From NCBI GenBank assembly GCA_030045215.1, contig JASIBJ010000169.1, positions 1-7,633 on the forward strand: DNA of 7,633 nucleotides. Direction: 5' to 3'. The notes beneath the pieces are model-generated. The model was not told the origin of the DNA, made no database searches, and saw nothing but the letters and a program-made list of their open reading frames with translations. Shown here in pieces: positions 1-6,444 of this stretch; within the stretch, counting starts at the first letter, position 1; every line of letters begins with the position of its first letter. The translations under genes and the position numbers were made by a program. This DNA is from Streptosporangiaceae bacterium (lineage in GTDB: Bacteria > Actinomycetota > Actinomycetes > Streptosporangiales > Streptosporangiaceae).

Positions 1-43
1 CGGGACAGCTCTGGCCGGCGTCCTCGTCGACGCGCTCGGCTAG
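1..43 (+). CDS. Possible 3' end of an upstream gene (partial)
   Basis: Read from base 2, the frame gives 13 codons, GTALAGVLVDALG, then a TAG stop at 41-43. The composition (Ala, Gly, Val, Leu with one Asp) would suit the C-terminal end of a membrane transporter or an enzyme, and codon use fits the neighbours (G/C in nearly every third position). The piece is far too short to assign a family, and the other frames of these 43 bases are also open over part of the stretch, so this is only a suggestion that a + strand gene ends here. Confidence 0.22.
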   Translation, partial: GTALAGVLVDALG

Positions 44-171
44 CGTGCCGGGGCCTGCTGAACGCCACCTGGCAGCTGGCTGGACACCGGGCCGTTCGCG
101 TCGGTCATGCGCCCATGATGCCCCTCGTTCCCCGCCAATCACACCTTCTGTCCGTTCATTAGCATCAAGGC

Positions 172-1005
172 ATGTCAGGCGCCGAAGCGTCCGCACCCGA
201 TAGCTGGGGCCACGATGACAACGCGCGCCGGTACGACGCGTTTACGCGTGAATACACGATCTACCAGGAAACCAGCCGGGACCTGATAGCGCTCGCCACG
301 CCGCGGGCCGACTCCGCCGTGCTCGACCTGGCGTGCGGGACAGGCGCCACTAGCAGGGAGATCCTGGCGGTGCTTGGACCGGACGGCACCGTGATCGGAG
401 TCGATAAGTCCGCGGCGATGCTCGCAGCGGCGGCTAGTTCCGTGGCGGACCCGCGCGTCACATGGATTCACGCCCGCGCCGAGGCCATCGGCCGGCACCT
501 GACGACGCCGGTGGATGACGCAATCTGCAACTCGGCCATCTGGCAGACGGACCTGGCCGAGACCGCCGTCGGCGTACGGGCTGTCATCAGGGCCGGCGGT
601 CGCTTTGCCTTCAACGTTCCGACCGATTTTCTTGCCGCCGAGGATGACCCCGGATGGCGAGTTGCCGAGCACTCGGTGGTGAGCGAGATGCGGGCGATCG
701 CGGCGCGAAACTATGGCTGGACGCCCGAGGTTCGAACGCCGCGAAGGCCGCCGCTGACACGCGACTCGATCCGCCGTTTCCTCGTTCAGGCAGGCTTCGA
801 GATCGAGCACGTTGCGGAGTTCGCCCACGAGGAAAGTGCCGAGTCCCAGCGCGCCTGGCTGAGGCTGCCCATCTTCTCCCAGGATCAGCTGCGCGGCGTG
901 CCCTACCCGGACCGGATGCGGATCCTGGACATGGCATACGAGCGGCTGGGCCCGGGCGACGCCGGGCAGGCACGCTGGACGGCCTTTCTGGCCAGGGCGA
1001 TCTGA
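172..1005 (+). CDS. Class I SAM-dependent methyltransferase, substrate unknown
   Basis: A 277-residue cytoplasmic protein predicted to transfer a methyl group from S-adenosylmethionine to an unknown acceptor. The Rossmann-type methyltransferase motifs are visible in order: motif I VLDLACGTGATS (residues 50-61), the acidic end of strand 2 in GVDKS (D78, expected to bind the ribose hydroxyls), ARAEA (101-105) after strand 3, DDAICNS (115-121) as the motif IV region, and AGGRFAFNVP as the strand 5 turn. The C-terminal third (RDSIRRFLVQAGFEIEHV and onward) is the usual variable cap and last strands. The length is normal for UbiE-like small-molecule methyltransferases, but nothing fixes the substrate. 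The ATG at 172 is the only good start; AAGG lies just 1 base before it, too close for an ideal ribosome site. The gene stands 105 bases before the next one with a potential terminator between, so it is probably transcribed on its own. Confidence 0.88.
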   Translation: MSGAEASAPDSWGHDDNARRYDAFTREYTIYQETSRDLIALATPRADSAVLDLACGTGATSREILAVLGPDGTVIGVDKSAAMLAAAASSVADPRVTWIHARAEAIGRHLTTPVDDAICNSAIWQTDLAETAVGVRAVIRAGGRFAFNVPTDFLAAEDDPGWRVAEHSVVSEMRAIAARNYGWTPEVRTPRRPPLTRDSIRRFLVQAGFEIEHVAEFAHEESAESQRAWLRLPIFSQDQLRGVPYPDRMRILDMAYERLGPGDAGQARWTAFLARAI

Positions 1006-1013
1006 GAGCCACG

Positions 1014-1066
1014 AAGCGCCGCGACTTAGCCACCGGCTCGCGGCGCCCGGCCCGCTCGCGGCGCTT
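1014..1066 (+). terminator. Inverted repeat with two alternative pairings, candidate terminator
   Basis: The left arm AAGCGCCGCGA (1014-1024) is a perfect 11-base complement of TCGCGGCGCTT (1056-1066), which is followed by one more T. The nine-base core of the right arm (TCGCGGCGC) also occurs at 1038-1046, so the left arm can pair either there (9 bp, 13-base loop) or with the distal copy (11 bp, 31-base loop). It starts 8 bases after the methyltransferase stop. There is no real U tract, as is common for actinomycete terminators. The role is inferred from position and pairing only. Confidence 0.42.
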
Positions 1067-1110
1067 TCTGCCGATCCCACCCGCAGCTAGCCGGCCGCCA
1101 TACTCAGGCC

Positions 1111-1836
1111 ATGGAGTTCATCGCAAGCCAGCTGGCCCAAATCCCGGGGGTGGTAGCCGTAACACTGGGAGGGTCGAGGGCGACGAATACCGCGGCCGAG
1201 GATTCTGACTGGGACTTCGGCCTCTACTATCAGGGACGGCTTGATCCGGCTGATGTCGTGGCCCTGGGCTGGCCAGGCCGGGTCTTCGCTCCCGGCGAGT
1301 GGGGCCGGATCGTCAACGGCGGCGCCTGGCTGACGATCGATGGTACGAAGGTAGATCTCATCTACAGGGACCTCGATGAGGTTCTGCGCTGGACCGGGGC
1401 CGCCGAGGACGGGCGGTTCGAGATTCAGCGAGAGGTCGGCTACGTCGCGGGCCTCGCTACCTACGTCCTCGCGGGCGAGCTGGCTCTTGGCAGGGTGCTT
1501 GCTGGCCACTTGCCGCGCCCGCGATTCCCGCCGAAGCTGCGGCAGACCGCGCCCGTTGCCTGGTCCCGCCTTGCTGCGGGAGCCTTGCATTTCGCCGAGG
1601 TCTATGCGGGTCGCGGGGACAGGGCCGCTTGCCTGGCGAACCTGTGCCAGGCCGTACTGGCTGCGGCCCAGGGTCGCCTGGCCGCGGATGGCCAGTGGAT
1701 TCTGAATGAGAAACGACTTATTGACCGGGCCGCACTGGGCAGCGTTCAGGAACGACTGGGCCAGCCTGACCGGGACCTGCCGCAACTTGTCGGCGATGTC
1801 CGGACCCTCCTAGCGGTCCGGGATACTATCTGGTGA
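1111..1836 (+). CDS. Nucleotidyltransferase-fold protein (DNA polymerase beta-like / aminoglycoside nucleotidyltransferase-like)
   Basis: A 241-residue cytoplasmic protein. The N-terminal half has the signature of the polymerase beta nucleotidyltransferase superfamily: GGSRA (residues 20-24), the metal-binding pair in DSDWDFG (D33 and D35), and a third acidic position in KVDLIYRD (D82) at the spacing expected for the third catalytic carboxylate. All catalytic residues are therefore present and it is likely active, transferring a nucleotide to a small molecule or protein. Residues from about 95 to 241 are mostly helical by composition and probably form the acceptor-binding lobe, as in antibiotic-modifying members. 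The acceptor cannot be told from sequence, and a role in drug resistance is only one possibility. No convincing Shine-Dalgarno precedes the ATG at 1111; initiation may be leaderless or weak. The stop (TGA 1834-1836) overlaps a possible GTG start of the next frame. Confidence 0.8.
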   Translation: MEFIASQLAQIPGVVAVTLGGSRATNTAAEDSDWDFGLYYQGRLDPADVVALGWPGRVFAPGEWGRIVNGGAWLTIDGTKVDLIYRDLDEVLRWTGAAEDGRFEIQREVGYVAGLATYVLAGELALGRVLAGHLPRPRFPPKLRQTAPVAWSRLAAGALHFAEVYAGRGDRAACLANLCQAVLAAAQGRLAADGQWILNEKRLIDRAALGSVQERLGQPDRDLPQLVGDVRTLLAVRDTIW

Positions 1837-1925
1837 ATCGAGTCAGCGTCCGTGATCCAGCCGGTCGGACCGCCTCCGGTGATGGACTGGGCGTGGCGCG
1901 CGGGTCGGGCTCTACGGGGTGTCGC

Positions 1926-2177
1926 ATGACTAAGAGACCAGAGCAAGAGTGGCCGCCGCCAACGCCTGGGCGGCGTGGCTTCGGCAGGTCCTACGACCCG
2001 TTCTACCAGTTCGAGCGGCTGGCGCGCGACGACGGCAAGCCGTACAAGCCGCCGGAGCCGAAGGCTGAGTTGCTCCTGCTGGCCTTGCTGGGAAGCAAGG
2101 CCGCGATGCGCGTGATGTATTGCCTGCTCGTGGTCGTGGTCGCTGTTGTGATCGGGCTCCTGATCGCCAGCCGGTGA
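1926..2177 (+). CDS. Small hypothetical protein with a single C-terminal membrane segment
   Basis: An 83-residue protein whose family I do not recognise. Residues 1-48 are hydrophilic and rich in Pro, Arg and aromatics (PPPTPGRR, YDPFYQF, KPPEPK). A short hydrophobic patch, LLLLALL (49-55), follows, then a strong membrane span at about 62-81 (MYCLLVVVVAVVIGLLI), with only SR after it. This predicts a tail-anchored-like small membrane protein with the N-terminal part in the cytoplasm. The start is uncertain. The ATG at 1926 has only a weak GGGGTG 3 bases upstream. The same frame is open back to a GTG at 1833 that overlaps the nucleotidyltransferase stop (GTGA), which would give a 114-residue protein by translational coupling. 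The extra 31 residues are low-complexity (Gly, Ser, Arg) and look less protein-like, so I prefer 1926. Confidence 0.6.
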   Translation: MTKRPEQEWPPPTPGRRGFGRSYDPFYQFERLARDDGKPYKPPEPKAELLLLALLGSKAAMRVMYCLLVVVVAVVIGLLIASR

Positions 2178-2210
2178 CCGGGGCAGCACCGACCTGCGAC
2201 AGACGCGGGC

Positions 2211-2226
2211 CCGGTGGGAACACCGG
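2211..2226. repeat. Short GC-rich hairpin after the small membrane protein gene
   Basis: CCGGTG (2211-2216) and CACCGG (2221-2226) are perfect 6-base complements around a GGAA tetraloop. It lies in the 106-base gap between the small membrane protein and the SRPBCC gene, about 35 bases past the former's stop. It may be a weak terminator or an RNA stem in the leader of the SRPBCC gene, but so short a GC stem can arise by chance in this base composition. Confidence 0.25.
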
Positions 2227-2283
2227 CCGGACGGCACTGCATGCCGGGATCGCTCGAGGCAGGCGCGAACGAAGGAGCACCAC

Positions 2284-2832
2284 ATGACCAGCAACCCAAG
2301 TCCGGCTGCCCGGCTCCTGGGCAGCCTGGGGTCGGCCGACGGCAAGGGCATCGTGCGGATCGAAGATCGCTACGACACTGAGATCGACGATTTGTGGTCG
2401 GCAGTCACCGATCCGGGCCGCATCGCGCACTGGTACGGCCAAGTAGAAGGCGATCTGCGGCCAGGCGGGGAGTTCCGCCTGCATGTCGGCGATGCTGACT
2501 CGGACCACGTCGGGCGGGTGGAGGAGTGCGAGCCACCGCGGCGGCTGCGCGTGACGGTCAGGGAGACGGACGAGTCCTACGAGCGCGGCCAGGGCGTGCC
2601 GCCGTACGACGAGATCCTCGAGGCCACGCTGACCGCCGACGGTGACCAGACTGTCCTGGTCATCGAGGTCAGGGGCATTCCACTGGACGTGGTCGCCTAC
2701 TACGGGGTCGGCTGGCAGATTCACGCCGAGAATCTCGCCGCCTACCTCGGGGGCCGCGAGCGCGGCGATAGCGAGGCGCGCTGGGCCGATCTCGTGCCTC
2801 CTTATCAGGACCTGGCGGCCAAAGTCAGCTAG
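2284..2832 (+). CDS. SRPBCC (START/Bet v 1-like) protein, AHSA1-like
   Basis: A 182-residue soluble protein of the SRPBCC fold, a helix-grip domain with a deep hydrophobic pocket. The AHSA1-like signatures are clear: DRYDTEIDDLWSAVTDPGRIAHWYG (residues 28-52), where the first strand leads into the helix that ends in the HWY motif; the strand turn DLRPGGEFRLHV (57-68); GRVEECEPPRRLRVTV (77-92); and the final long helix beginning at GVGWQIHAENLAAYL (141-155). Members bind small lipophilic ligands or act as stress-linked accessory proteins, and the ligand here is unknown. AAGGAG at 2272-2277 lies 6 bases before the ATG, the best ribosome site in the window, and settles the start. Many AHSA1-like genes sit beside an ArsR-type repressor, but none is next to this one. 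No frameshift or truncation is seen. Confidence 0.86.
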   Translation: MTSNPSPAARLLGSLGSADGKGIVRIEDRYDTEIDDLWSAVTDPGRIAHWYGQVEGDLRPGGEFRLHVGDADSDHVGRVEECEPPRRLRVTVRETDESYERGQGVPPYDEILEATLTADGDQTVLVIEVRGIPLDVVAYYGVGWQIHAENLAAYLGGRERGDSEARWADLVPPYQDLAAKVS

Positions 2833-2952
2833 GGACCGATCATGACGATGTCCGAATGGCCGCAATGCCGGCAATCGGCCGGGCGCCCCATTGGCTCAAC
2901 CCTTCATGAGTAACCCATGCTTGCCGTCGTCAGCCGCTGTGCACGCGGGTCT

Positions 2953-2967
2953 GCGGCAGTTTGCCGC
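2953..2967. promoter_or_regulatory. Inverted repeat in the protease leader, possible operator
   Basis: GCGGCA (2953-2958) and TGCCGC (2962-2967) form a perfect 6-base inverted repeat with the 3-base spacer GTT. It ends 7 bases before the TTGATC hexamer proposed as a -35 box for the protease gene, a usual place for a regulator site. It could equally be a chance GC repeat or the base of a small hairpin. Confidence 0.25.
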
Positions 2968-2973
2968 TAATCC

Positions 2974-3003
2974 TTGATCCAGCGCCGCTATGGGTGCTAC
3001 ACC
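2974..3003 (+). promoter_or_regulatory. Weak candidate promoter of the secreted protease gene
   Basis: TTGATC (2974-2979) resembles a housekeeping -35 box and TACACC (2998-3003) a poor -10 box, with an 18-base spacer, giving a leader of about 50 bases to the ATG at 3063. The match to the TTGACA/TAnnnT pattern of actinomycete vegetative promoters is only partial. The gap 2833-3062 holds no credible gene on either strand, so a promoter should lie within it. Confidence 0.3.
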
Positions 3004-3062
3004 CGACTATTACGGCCGGGTCCCATCCGGGGAACTCGAGAGGGCCGGAATGGAGACAACAT

Positions 3063-6000
3063 ATGTCCGTAGCCTCCCGTAAGGCTGCTTCGCTGCTTGG
3101 TGTGGCCGCGCTCGGCGCCATGGCGATGACCGGCGCCGTCTGGGCAGCCAGTTCGACCGCCCAAGCCACCGTGCGCCCCAGCGCGGGCCCCAGCTTTCCA
3201 AGGCTGAGCCCGAGCCAGGTCAAGACCCGCCTGTCCGGCAAGCAAGAGCCCATGGTGGTCGTATTCGACAACCAGCTCACCCAACTGCCTGCGAACCGCG
3301 CCCACCGGCACGCCCGGGAAGCAACCGCCGCGTCCATGCAGGCTCCGCTCGTAGCCCAGCTGAAGCAGGTCCGGGCCACGCATATCACCACCCTTTCGCT
3401 GCTCAACGCTGTCGCGGCGACCATGCCGGCCGCTGAGGCACAGGCACTCAGCCACACCCCTGGCGTCAAGGCGGTCGTCCCCGACGGGACCATCATCATC
3501 GGCGACGCTACGTCGACCACGAAGACCGTGGCCGGCTCCCGAGTGCGCAAGTCGACCATCCCGGCACGGGCGGCCGACGGGCAGCAATTGTGCAACAGCA
3601 ACCCCAGCAAGCCGCTGGTGGAGCCGGAAGCCCTCACCAGCATCCATGACGCATCGCAGAATCCGAACGACCCCTTCGAGGCGTCCAAGATCGCGACCGG
3701 CAAGGGCGTCATCATAGGGAACGTCGACGCCGACTCGCTGGCCGGAAACCCCAACATGATCAGGCCCAACGGGCAGCACGTGATCATCGATGCCCCGAAC
3801 GAGAACGAGAACGTCTACAGCGACGAGTTCAACGGGGACGTCTCCACCATGGCCGCCCAGGGCACGGTCACCTACACCTACGCATCTCAGCTGCCCTACT
3901 CGAACATCTCCGCGAACTGCACCTTCCGGATCGTGGGTGACGCCACCGGCGCCTCTCTTATCACCACCGGTTACTTCACCGACACCAACTCGCACGGTCA
4001 GATCGTGGCTCCCGAGTCGCAGGTCATCGCCGGGCTGCAGAACGCGGTGAACGAGGGCGCCAACGTCGTATCGGAGTCCTACGGCTACGGCGCGCTGCCT
4101 GGTGCCAACGACGACCTGCTCGCTCCGACAAACGACGCCATGGTGGCGGCTGGTGTTGTCGTAGTCGAGAGCGCCGGCGACAGCGGCTCGTCCGGCACGG
4201 TCGAGGCTCCCGCCGATGACCCCAACGTCATCGACGTCGGCGGGACCAACGATCTCAGGCTTCTGGCCCAGGCCGATGGCTACACCAAGGGCTGGGAAGA
4301 CGACAACATGACGACCTTGTCGTCGGGCGGCACCGCTCCCAATGGTGCCGTGGTCGACCTCGTCGCCCCCGGCTATCTCGCGCTGGCTGCCGCAGGCGCC
4401 GGCCAGACACCGCTGCCCCTTCCGACTGAGGCCTTTGGCGGCACCAGCCAGTCAGCACCATTCGTGTCCGGCGCTGCCGCTGACGTCATCCAGGCCTACC
4501 GTGACACCCACCGCGGCGCCACCCCGACGCCAGCCCAGGTGAAGGAGATCCTCACCAGCACGGCAACCGACATCGGGGCTCCGGCCGACCAGCAGGGAGC
4601 TGGCCTCCTGAACGTCTACGCGGCCGTTGAGGCGGCCCGCCAGATGCCGGGCACGTCGGAGACGCACTCCGGCGCGCCGGAACTGGTGGACAGCCCCACT
4701 CAGCTCGACGTACAGGGCACGGGCGGCTCGGTGGTCAGCGACTCGGTCACCCTGTACAACGCCTCCTCCAACACCGAAAGGGTGTTCGGCACTTACCGGG
4801 AGCTCGGGCGTGAGTTCAGCCTCGGCCAGGCCGTCACCGAGAACGTCAGCGCCCCGTCGCCGAGCGCCCCGATTCCCGCCCAGGGCGCGACCGCGGCAGC
4901 ACCGATCACATTCAACGTGCCCCCCGGCATCAGCGTGCTCGATGCGGACATGCGCTGGCCGGACCCGACCAACAGCGATGACAACATCCTGTCGTTCATC
5001 CTGACCGACCCGGCCGGGAGGCTGGCCCAGAGCTCGTACGACTACGGCGCCGCCAACTACGTCTCTTGTACTGGCGTTGACGGAGGCTGCAGCCCTGACA
5101 TCCAGCACACCACGATCGAGCACCCGATGGCCGGAACCTGGACGGTCCAGATCCTGTGGCCCAACGGCCGCGGCCACGTGCAGAGCGCTCCGGACACCCC
5201 GGGGACCTACACCGGAACCGTGACCTTCCAGGCCAGCGGCCAGAACTTCACGTACCGCCCGGCATCGGCGCCCGTCACCATCGCGCCTCGCAGCTCGGTG
5301 AGCGTGCCTCTCAGCATCTACCTCCCCAGGGCTCCCGGCGATCACCCCGAGTCGGTGCAGTTCACGGGCCCGAACGGGCTCGAGAGTTCCGTGCCGATCG
5401 CCCGGCGTACCCTCATCCCGTCGCGTGGTGGCTTCTTCAGCGCCACATTGACCAGCTCGGTATCCCGCGGTCCCGGGCAGATCAAGACGTTCTATATAGA
5501 TGTGCCTGCAGGTGAGAACGACATTGACGTGTCGTTCTACGCACCAGACCACGCCGCCAATGACCCGGTGTACTACTACCTGTTCTCGCCGGCTGACCTG
5601 GAACCTGCCATCACCGAGTCGGGGAATATCGATGTCACCGCCATCGACACCTCCCCGACGCCCGACAACCCGACCGGAAACGCCTCGCTCATCGCCCCCG
5701 ATCCCCAGCCGGGTCTGTGGGAGATCGACGTGATGCAGGGCCCCACGACTGACGGGACGGAGTTCTCCCAGACCGTCTTCGGGTTCGTCGCGTACAACCG
5801 GCTCGCACCCGTCACCGAGACCGGTCTGCCGACGTCGACGTCGACGACCATCGACACCGGCACCAGCGTCCCGATCACGGTCACGGTCACGAACACGACG
5901 AACCACGTCGGGTTGTTCGAACTCCAGCCAACCAACAACGACATCACTGGCGGCAATACCGCCACGCCGCTCGAGCTGGGGCCCGGAGCCACCGGGACGC

Positions 6001-6164
6001 TCACGGCGACGCTGTCCCCGACGGCAGCCGCGGGCACCGCGGTGAACGGCATCCTCAGCGTCATCGACTCGACGGACTGGGGAGCCACTGAGCCCGCCAT
6101 CGGGTTCCCGACGTCGTACAACGATTTCCACGATTTCGCCTACGCCTACACGGTCGGGAGCTAG
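3063..6164 (+). CDS. Secreted subtilase-fold serine peptidase with sedolisin-like active-site residues
   Basis: A 1033-residue exported endopeptidase precursor. GGAG at 3052-3055, 7 bases before the ATG at 3063, and a signal peptide starting just there choose this start over an open extension to 2961. Order of parts: signal peptide (1 to about 35, basic SRK, hydrophobic core, AQA end); propeptide of the inhibitor I9 type (about 60-145, ending in GVKAVVPDG); catalytic domain (about 210-525); then about 500 residues of beta-rich modules. The latter include a pre-peptidase/P-like segment around 630-720 with a CTGVDGGC pair (C669, C676), a second similar module from about 788, and a Thr-rich linker near 925 leading to a last Ig-like module ending YAYTVGS. 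D222 aligns with the subtilisin Asp, and S462 in FGGTSQSAP is the nucleophile. The expected HGT histidine motif is absent; there, DEFNGD provides E255 and D259, and the oxyanion Asn is D373 (SAGDSG). No sortase motif or C-terminal anchor is seen, so it is probably released. The substrate is unknown. It appears to be a single-gene transcript. Confidence 0.9.
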   Translation: MSVASRKAASLLGVAALGAMAMTGAVWAASSTAQATVRPSAGPSFPRLSPSQVKTRLSGKQEPMVVVFDNQLTQLPANRAHRHAREATAASMQAPLVAQLKQVRATHITTLSLLNAVAATMPAAEAQALSHTPGVKAVVPDGTIIIGDATSTTKTVAGSRVRKSTIPARAADGQQLCNSNPSKPLVEPEALTSIHDASQNPNDPFEASKIATGKGVIIGNVDADSLAGNPNMIRPNGQHVIIDAPNENENVYSDEFNGDVSTMAAQGTVTYTYASQLPYSNISANCTFRIVGDATGASLITTGYFTDTNSHGQIVAPESQVIAGLQNAVNEGANVVSESYGYGALPGANDDLLAPTNDAMVAAGVVVVESAGDSGSSGTVEAPADDPNVIDVGGTNDLRLLAQADGYTKGWEDDNMTTLSSGGTAPNGAVVDLVAPGYLALAAAGAGQTPLPLPTEAFGGTSQSAPFVSGAAADVIQAYRDTHRGATPTPAQVKEILTSTATDIGAPADQQGAGLLNVYAAVEAARQMPGTSETHSGAPELVDSPTQLDVQGTGGSVVSDSVTLYNASSNTERVFGTYRELGREFSLGQAVTENVSAPSPSAPIPAQGATAAAPITFNVPPGISVLDADMRWPDPTNSDDNILSFILTDPAGRLAQSSYDYGAANYVSCTGVDGGCSPDIQHTTIEHPMAGTWTVQILWPNGRGHVQSAPDTPGTYTGTVTFQASGQNFTYRPASAPVTIAPRSSVSVPLSIYLPRAPGDHPESVQFTGPNGLESSVPIARRTLIPSRGGFFSATLTSSVSRGPGQIKTFYIDVPAGENDIDVSFYAPDHAANDPVYYYLFSPADLEPAITESGNIDVTAIDTSPTPDNPTGNASLIAPDPQPGLWEIDVMQGPTTDGTEFSQTVFGFVAYNRLAPVTETGLPTSTSTTIDTGTSVPITVTVTNTTNHVGLFELQPTNNDITGGNTATPLELGPGATGTLTATLSPTAAAGTAVNGILSVIDSTDWGATEPAIGFPTSYNDFHDFAYAYTVGS

Positions 6165-6193
6165 CTCGAGCGGCTAGCACCCGCAGCAACGGC

Positions 6194-6225
6194 ACGGCCC
6201 GGGCCTCGTCGCAGGCCCGGGCCGT
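6194..6225 (+). terminator. Terminator hairpin of the protease gene
   Basis: ACGGCCCGGGCCT (6194-6206) and AGGCCCGGGCCGT (6213-6225) form a perfect 13-bp stem around a 6-base loop, 30 bases after the protease stop. There is no U tract, which is normal for high-GC actinomycetes. It lies between two converging transcripts and, being symmetrical, could work in both directions. Confidence 0.8.
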
Positions 6226-6240
6226 CGCCGTATCGGGTGC

Positions 6241-6273
6241 CGGGCCCGCAGGCAGGCACGTGTCGCGGGCCCG
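6241..6273 (-). terminator. Second hairpin, terminator of the leftward YCII transcript
   Basis: CGGGCCCGC (6241-6249) and GCGGGCCCG (6265-6273) are perfect 9-base complements around a 15-base loop. On the - strand it begins 3 bases after the TAA that closes the sigma remnant, a natural terminator position for that transcript. Each arm also contains the self-complementary GGGCCC, so other foldings are possible. Confidence 0.55.
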
Positions 6274-6276
6274 CGG

Positions 6277-6444
6277 TTACACCTTCCCCGTTCGGATGCT
6301 GCCTGCGCGCTGGGCGTCAAGGAAGGCCCGTTCGACCGGGTTCGCGGTGAGAGAGCGGCGGTAGCGTAGGCCGCCGCAGCGACCGTACTCGCGACGGAAG
6401 ACGGCTTCGACAGTCACTGCGGGAGAACTCTCCTCAGCCTTCAC
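6277..6444 (-). pseudogene. Remnant of a second ECF42-type sigma factor gene (internal deletion)
   Basis: A 55-codon leftward frame whose GTG start (6444-6442) overlaps the YCII stop as GTGA; an alternative GTG at codon 10 follows a GAGGAG. Codons 9-22 read AVTVEAVFRREYGR, the typical N-terminus of ECF42 sigma factors. Instead of sigma region 2, the frame runs straight into LTANRVERAFLDAQRAG (from codon 32), which resembles the extreme C-terminus of the same family; compare LAGNTAETAYLTRRRDEL in the intact copy at 7005-7633. Between them, the +1 frame reads AAAYATAAL, matching the AAYDKAIE part of the intact copy, so a one-base slip near the CTCTCTC run at about 6350 is likely. ECF42 proteins are usually near 400 residues, so all of regions 2 and 4 and nearly all of the TPR part are gone. 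It cannot be a sigma factor, though a 55-residue peptide could be made. Confidence 0.68.

Noticed and set aside
115..162. Short + strand frame (15 codons) just before the methyltransferase gene, as a leader peptide
   Set aside because: No ribosome site, no run of regulatory codons and no attenuator-like stem around it; short frames of this size are frequent by chance.
2961..3062. Extension of the protease frame 34 codons upstream to 2961
   Set aside because: The extension would bury the signal peptide inside the protein; a GGAG at proper distance and a classical signal sequence both start at 3063.
4008..4016. NSHGQ (H311) as the catalytic histidine of the protease
   Set aside because: Flanking blocks align this loop with the segment between the APGA-type strand and the next helix of subtilases, downstream of the histidine helix; the Thr of HGT is also absent. 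It remains the main alternative if a structure shows otherwise.
4452..6131. Long (559-codon) open frame on the - strand opposite the protease gene
   Set aside because: It is an antisense shadow: the protease on the + strand has recognisable domains through this stretch, while the antisense product is Arg/Gly/Val-rich with no family signature. Such frames are expected opposite genes with G/C at third positions.
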